DNA of 64,000 nucleotides from Protonemura montana (Eukaryota > Arthropoda > Insecta > Plecoptera > Nemouridae): NCBI GenBank assembly GCA_947568835.1, contig OX387602.1:1706570-1770569 (forward strand), read 5' to 3'. How positions within the stretch are numbered: the first letter of the stretch is position 1; each line of letters begins with the position of its first letter. The position numbers were made by a program, and so were the translations under genes. Shown here in pieces: positions 57,076-64,000 of this stretch. The notes beneath the pieces were generated by a model. The model did not search any database, had not been told where the DNA came from, and worked only from the letters and a program-made list of their open reading frames with translations.

Positions 57076-60000
57076 TCATTTATACCATTGCAGCTACATT
57101 ATTGTCGATGCAAATACACCAACGTCAATTGCATTGATGATCTCAGCAATCGTCAAAATGTCTACAAAAAAAAGCTTTCGTCAGAACTCGTAGACTTGTT
57201 ATTAATATAATTTTTTGTTGGTTTACATCCTTTAGCTTTATTAGCACGACAGCATGATGCATGAGCTCATTAGAGCCTTTACAACAGAAAGGTGGGCAGG
57301 TTATCAATTTCAGGATTTAAAGCTTACCCATACAGACTATGGTTCACCTCACCAGGACCTCTAGAGTATAGGCTGAAGCTCCCATACTGGTCACCTAAAT
57401 AATAAGAAGCTATCCATCTTAAAGATGGATTTATCTTGCATCGACAGCAGACCGTTTTTCACCGCATGAAAATAACGAATCCTGTAGGAGTAGGCATTGC
57501 ATGCTCTTCGGTTGCTGGGATAAAGAAACAATATGCCCTGGATGTGCAATGATCATTCATCCTCTAAATAACGACGTCTCATTCTCATGATTAACTGCCT
57601 GGCCGAACACGCGCACGCGTTCACATGCACATGCGCCAACACGTCGATAAATAATGAAGGTAATTGCTGTTTCCCTTGCTCGTGTAATGTTACCTGGACT
57701 GCATGTTATTCGACGACAACTATTCCCTTTCAATTGAGTTTTCGTTGCATAGCATTAGCAAAGAAAACATGTCCAAAGCTGCGAGTTTTTGGCTACCGAT
57801 GTCAAAATACAGTTCCATAATGTAAGAAAGATGTGTTTCCATTTGGTTCTGTCACAAGCTTTTCGCAGTCATAATATACGGTCCTGGAGGCGTATGAATA
57901 AATATCAACTGGTATTGTATGATTTCGTAGTTCTCGTTCCTGTTTGGTTTGTGTAACGCCCGACTGGAGTCACCTGGGACCACACCGTCGCGTCCGTCGC
58001 GTCCGTCGCGTCCAAGCTCGGCAAATACGTCGCAACTTTTTAACAGCACAGGAAAAATGGATGTGTGCTTGCCCGACTGCACGACTGCACGACGGGGAAA
58101 AATTGACCCTGATTATCACAACACATTTAATCTCACAGTCATCTCGTTCTCGCGAATATTTAGCTCAAAATCAATTGTTTGCCTGCAGAAACAATTTGTC
58201 TCATTTGATAGATAGATAAGCGTAAGTAATTAATAACTTCTGTAATACCAATGGACTCGGAAAAGAAACACAAGGCTAATTTGAATTTCCTTGGTAAATC
58301 ATTTCAAATCCTAATATGCCAACAAGCGTTCTAACTGCTGACAGCTAAATTTATCTGGCAAGCTCAAACAAGCTTTTCATTAGTAATAAAATTACAATAA
58401 ATTACTAGGTAAATGTTGTCTGTGTTATGTGTTATAATATGTTAGCATTTAAATGTCGTGTGTTAAATTCTGTAACACATCTCTGAAAGTTCAGATACAA
58501 ATGTGGCGAGCGAATGAAACGTGATTTTGTAATACCGATTTCTAATTGACATGTGTACGTGAACGGGGTATACGCTCGAATGAAATGTAATTTAAATGTA
58601 TGTAACAAACAAAGGGGTCAGTTCGGCGCTGAAATAAATCATTAACTAATTCTATGAAAGTTCAAATGTGTAAAGGAGGGATCTTTGAAATCTGGATCAA
58701 CCGACACGCGAGGCCAGCTGACATTTTTATGGAATAAACGTACCTATTCAACCTGATAGTGTTTATAGCAAAATGTCTTCTTTTCCCTTTTCAGTTCAGA
58801 GCTGCGGCACGCGAATTCACAGCTGTTTTGTCCTTTCTAATTCAACTGGCAATAAACTGTGAGATTATCAAACACGCGTGATATTTTCAACAAGCCACGA
58901 GGATTTTAGTAGTGTCTTAATGGCTTTCAATGCTCGTGGAAATGCATCCAATACAGATTAGTACGATAGGTCGATAATTTCATATGAAAAGCATGATTTA
59001 TCAGAGATTGGTTCGGCATATTTCATCTCTGAATGATGATTTTAACGTATGTCCAAAAACTATTAATCGACAATTGAATTAATAAAATAAAATAATTTTC
59101 ATCCACTGCATGGACACGAGTGTCATGCATGCGTGTGGAAGAAAATACTAACATGTGATTACGACAACTCCCGAGGCGAACAACGCGCGTCCACATTTAC
59201 TTAGATTAATTTGATAATGTGATGCAACTAAAGCAATTAGGATACGAATTCTTGTCTTCGTTCGTACAAGACGTTTCACCCAGCTCGCGTGCTGTTGAGA
59301 TAAAAGGCTAGCAAAAGACCTCGCTTAAATTATAGAGCTATAACGGTTTTAATGAATTCACATGGCTGTCAGTAATTTCAAAGTGAGGTAGCATATTTCT
59401 GTGACACGAAATTAAATTAGATTTTTACCGTTGAGCCTAAGAATAAGAAAAACTTGAAATGACCGATTGTTTTAGATTGTCTCTCGTCGGCCAGGATTTA
59501 CCAGCTGCTAAGGACGACGTTGGTAAGAACGAAGGAGACTTGAACATCGTGTTTCTGTTTTTAGCCTCCTTGGACAGAAGGATCGAGCGACATTGAGGTG
59601 TGCACCACCAGTCGCTTCGGTCAACTGACTTATAATAAGCTTAGCGGGCCGACAGGAGTTTTTTTTGTGTAGATGCACTTCTCTACCAAAAAAAACACCG
59701 AAAAAACAAGAAAACACCGACAAGCGCGGTGTTTATCTTTAAATTAGATTTCACCTGTTATCGTTCATGTCCATGTATAAACTGATATTGACAGGAGCGT
59801 CACTTGCTGATTGTATCCATGGCACTTTCAACGCGACTCGAGTGCTGATATCAGCTTCATTACAGCATAATCAATATATGAGTCCAAACAATAAATATTT
59901 GAAATTCTTATTACCAGCACTGCGAAGTTGTACCCACTGGATGCAATGAGCAAGTCCGACTGAAATTGTGCGGCATGTAATGGTGTTTTATGGCACACAT

Positions 60001-63000
60001 TGTTAAAACATCTGACCACAATGATTTGCATCAGCATTGTACAAATGGATGGATACGAAAATAAAAAACATGGAAATTACTCGCCGTACAGGAGATAATA
60101 CCTTTCACAAGCCACAGAGCGCTGAGTGCATTTGATAAAGTCGCAATGCTATTTCATTCCAACCCGATTGGAAGGCTTACAGCAAAATTCTCAGTGCTGA
60201 GTGATAATTAGCTGTTTTTGGAAAATACAAATATTACTGGAACGATGGATATGTGTACTTTGGCATTGCAAAAAAAGGTATGTTACATTCAGCAGTTGAT
60301 CTCTTCTCTAAAAATCTGTGTTGATTTCGTGACCTAGACCCATAAAGGCGCTGAATTTCGCTGACGCGCACAGTTGAAAACTTAATGAGCTTCCGACAGG
60401 GAAGCTGGTTCGTTTATAGGTGAAGTGGACATGAAATCCATTACGAATCTTACCGGCGTTGGGCTATAGCAGTCCAACAAAGTTAAGCTCCCGGGAGGGA
60501 AAGAGGCCGGTGTGATCCCAAGGGCTACTAGCAGGCAACCGCTGGTTGACGAGGCAGGGGCACAAGCCACGCGGAAACACCGGCTACAGAACGGTTTACA
60601 GGCCAGAATTACTTTGCGAACCTGCCCAGCGGAACGTGCAACTGAGGATTAACCCTTTATATGAAGAAGGATCCATAATGATTTCAGGCCAATTTCCGTA
60701 CACAAATCACGGTCGCATCGCGTTTACAGTTAAACTGAGGTAGTTCGAGTAATCGAGTATTTTAATGGATTGACCGCGGTCCTTTATGCAAATTTAATCT
60801 CCACTTATCTCCAACCTCCAACCTCCCAAAATGGACACTATTACACAACTTTATGAAAATAAGCAAGACCAAGACCATTGCGAAGAAGTTCACAAAATAC
60901 TTGAATCATATTTTTTATTTGCCACAATTTTCCTGCAAAATTTTGCTTTTTCCCGGTTTTCTCCCAACAAAGTTGCTTTCATAAACAGTAAAATTAAAAA
61001 TATTTATTTGATACTATATATTTGGGACACCCTGTATAAATTCACAATACCCAGCATCTTACAACCATATGAACAGGGGTAGTTATATACTACAGGAGTC
61101 AACCATGAGGCAGATTTTCTTGAAAATCGGCAATTGGAACGGATAATTCCCCTTAGACCCTCCAATGATGCAGAAATAACCCGGAGTGGGTGGATTCAAC
61201 GACAAGGAAAGTCTTACTTGTCAGCTAGCATTCCCAAGTGCCGTTAGTAGAATGTCAAGAAAATTTAAAATGCTTGGTCTCCGCGTTATGTGCGTCTATT
61301 CGAGTCCATAACGAGTCTCTCTAAAACCAACGTAACTGGCAGCATTTCTATGGAGGTTCAATTTATGCCCACAAAAATTGTCCCTGTAACTGGCCGTATT
61401 TCCATTGATGCCATAAAAAATTGGAAAAGACGTTATTCAAATCATCGTTAACACTACCAGTACCAGTATCACGCTTCTGGTTGGGTTGTATCGTCGAGAT
61501 GTATTGTAATTTCTGTTCATGCCGCGTCGAACACGAATGTAAAACAGGTCTGCAGTAAAACACCGAAGATTTGAATATCAAAGCAGTACATGGCGACCAT
61601 AATGTTCTGGAGATGCTGAGAGCTTTCATATCAATCAACATAACCTATGATGGCGGCGTGCAATCCAATTTGCATTACCCCATGCGAAACCATGACCATA
61701 ACCATGTTGAGACAGCAATTGCCAGCCCGCGCGAATCATCAACACACTGAGACAATCACGGGGCAAAGATATTCCTCAACCGCGTTCTGCAGTCCGAGAT
61801 GCCAAGCGCAACTCTGCGGAAGGACAACTCATTGCTTTTGCAAAGTTTCGAACAGAAAGAAAATAACTTAATTAGAATAATAGAAAAAAGTAGCTATAGT
61901 TCTTGGAACGCTCATGAAACTTGGGCGACTTGAAAGTAAACGAGCAGTGACGCAAAGTGCACCGAAAGTAATCTAAGATATTTCTGATAAATATTCATCT
62001 ATCAGAAATATCTTATTCACGTGTTAATATTCACGTGTAACTGTGATTCATTGCTTCTGTATGATAAACCTATAATTATTGATTGAGTTACAGTCATAGA
62101 TTACTCTTGTATCCGTTGTATTTTCTACAGAAACCGCTAACCAGAGCCCACAAAAGCCGCTAAGTAAGTTAAACAATAATATGAAATGAAGAGGATGCAA
62201 TTCATTCCATAGCTGGATGTGTTTAAACACTTTTAAACTATTTCTTTAACCAAATACCCTAAAATCCTGATGCCACCTTGCAGACTGGACCACTATGTAA
62301 GACACCGAACAATTACACGAAGGCATGGCACGGAATTCTAATGGCATGCAAAGTCAGTGCAACATTATTCAGGTATCTGTAATTGGTTCGCCTTACAGCA
62401 GCTTGCTGTCACCAGGCCGTAGATCAGCACTACGCCAGGTGAGTCGTCGACCCAGCCAGTCCATGCATCACGTCCCGTCGTCGAATCGATACAGGCTCGA
62501 GCTCATCCGAGCCGCGATTATCTGAGATCAGTGTTTACCTCGTGATAACCATGAGGAAGTCGCTCTTAAGATGTACCGTTGTTAAGAAAAGCCAATTCAC
62601 AAGTAAATCGGGGTGGAGCGGGGTCAAGCCGCGCCGTGAAACAACGAATTATGTAAATGCCTTGCGATGTTTCGATATACGTCTGACACGTTACCTTGCA
62701 CACATCTGGAAAAAAACGGCGAACGAGATTCGTTGCTAGTTTTTTATGACTATTGAACAGTATTGGCATAATATTATATTGCAGTAAAGAGATATCGAAA
62801 CGGCGATTTTTATGATTTTGTCTCCCCGGGTGTAATACCGATTTGAGATGAACCCCTTTTTATGTGCAGCAATACAAACTCGGGTATATGGTGCTCGGTC
62901 GTAATAATATCATAACGTGACTTCCATAAATCGATGGGCCGGAGCTCTCTTTTGCCTGCCACGCAAACGCAATTGCGTGGTCCGTGCGCCGTCCGTGGGT

Positions 63001-64000
63001 ACGGGGGCGAAAGAAATACGGTTTTGCAAAGTAAAATCGCGTTTTCTTCAACGAGCTTCGCGCAGCTCTGCTCGGTCGACGTAGAGTGGGTAACTTGAGC
63101 ATGGTCGAGTGAGAAATTTCCTGTAACAATCAACAACGTGTGCTAGTTTTGTAGACCGAAGTCAATATTACCAATTATTTAAATCCAAATAAGGAATGTT
63201 TTGAAAGAATGGCAGACACATGGACGTGGTAATGGAGACATCTACTCTCTCGAAGGGAAATATTATAATCAGCTGTGCAGCCGTTTGAATTTGCAATACC
63301 TTCTTATTGACCCAAATCAAAAGACGTGGTCATCGCAAATTTGAATAACTGAAACAGAATCCTCGCGGTCTGAAGTGACCACTTCCACAACTTCGCAAGG
63401 CATTCGCAACAGTAGCTCAAAGTTACCACAAAGTCAGGACAAATTGTTTCGAAAAAAAAATAAGAAATCTAATTTGCAAAGATGATGAGATCTCCAGGAC
63501 TTGACAATGTGCTTGTTCTCTTCTACTTAGCCACACACAAATAAGGAAAGATGTGAAAGGGGAGTGACAGCCAGAAATAAATAATTATCCTCCAGTTTCG
63601 AACTATCTTTGATCAGCAGGGTGACGGCGCTGTGGTCTAATGGTGAAGAAGCACTCAGGGGAGACAGAAAACTCACAGCCCTTTAATGTTCCCCAATTTG
63701 TATTCCTTCATGTAGACTCTCCTCATTAGGTTCGAAAACAAACCTTCAACCTTTGCAGTTAAAGACGGTGTCTTAAATTTACCACGAGTTGCAATCCTGG
63801 GCAAATTGAACACACAAATTGTACAAATCGTGTATGATAAACTCTCTATTATGTCTTTCATAAAACTCTTATTGAGAAGGCCCTTTCTTTCAACTGAGGG
63901 CCAATCAAGTTTAGGAAAAGACCGAGAATGTTCCTGCAGGACGTGAATGCGGGCAAATTGCTTTTGGTAACTCGAGCCGTGCGAGCTCAACCCCTACAAA
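57076..64000. other. Distal gene-poor stretch
   Basis: I recognise no gene. Present are a (CGTCCGTCG)n-like triplet at about 57986-58013, a perfect 16-bp-arm hairpin at 61974-62015, a small hairpin in a CpG-rich patch at about 62960-62985, and an A-box-like TGGTCTAATGGTGAAG at about 63632 without a B box. A 105-codon minus-strand frame at 63990-63673 has no recognised similarity. Confidence 0.4.
61974..62015. repeat. Perfect hairpin, 16-bp arms
   Basis: TAAGATATTTCTGATA and its exact inverse are separated by 10 nt. No repeat family recognised, and the stem is short for a microRNA precursor. Confidence 0.6.

Noticed and set aside
60382-60640. GC-richer patch with open frames on both strands
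   Set aside because: No domain, splice context or repeat homology recognised; codon pattern not convincing.
61974-62015. Possible microRNA precursor
   Set aside because: The stem is only 16 bp with a 10-nt loop, too short for a typical precursor.
63617-63660. tRNA-like A box TGGTCTAATGGTGAAG
   Set aside because: No B box follows, so neither a tRNA nor a SINE head can be supported.
63673-63990. 105-residue minus-strand frame at the window end
   Set aside because: No recognised similarity or splice context; length is within chance for this composition.

Overview
This is a piece of an animal nuclear genome. It has spliced genes with GT-AG introns, AT-rich non-coding DNA, pol III-derived SINEs and cut-and-paste transposon debris. 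The gene set (AMBRA1, TMEM145, PTRH2, COA4, SCNM1, NUFIP1, PDE1, and a Myb/SANT-like factor) is bilaterian. The PDE1 reading (for example CDRNNTLVAESQIGF) and the 5S-derived SINE body look most like an arthropod, probably not a fly. That placement is inference and should be tested. No prokaryotic feature, CRISPR array or operon with ribosome binding sites is present.

Layout. 1-3.3 kb: a decayed P-element-like transposon (minus-strand transposase remnants) bounded by long inverted repeats, with a 209-bp P-type MITE inserted in its left terminal repeat. 3.3-10.3 kb: the 3' part of AMBRA1 (+, 12 exons visible), with a foldback element, a 47-bp tandem array and a tRNA-type SINE in its introns. 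12.5-17.0 kb: complete TMEM145 (+, 6 exons). 18.5-19.5 kb: PTRH2 and COA4, both minus strand and only about 70 bp apart. 20.8-21.9 kb: a small Myb/SANT-like gene (+). 22.3-24.6 kb: complete SCNM1 (+, 5 exons). 25.7-29.5 kb: complete NUFIP1 (-, 6 exons), convergent with SCNM1. 33.5-43.8 kb: PDE1 (-, 11 exons visible, 5' end not found), with a hAT MITE and a 5S-derived SINE in introns. From 43.8 kb to the end I recognise no protein gene. That stretch holds a SINE split by a 2.9-kb palindromic element made of two mirror-image arrays of a 128-bp repeat.

The genes are housekeeping or signalling genes with no shared pathway: autophagy scaffold, membrane receptor-like protein, peptidyl-tRNA recycling, complex IV assembly, minor spliceosome, snoRNP assembly and ribophagy, Ca2+/calmodulin cyclic nucleotide hydrolysis. 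Exon boundaries were read by eye from splice signals, phase continuity and family similarity, so each may be off by a base or two. Nearly all junctions keep phase, which is the main support for the models. The most unusual structure is the palindromic array element at 53891-56781. Next are the compact COA4-PTRH2 pair, the nested P-type elements and the flipped tRNA-like SINE cores.
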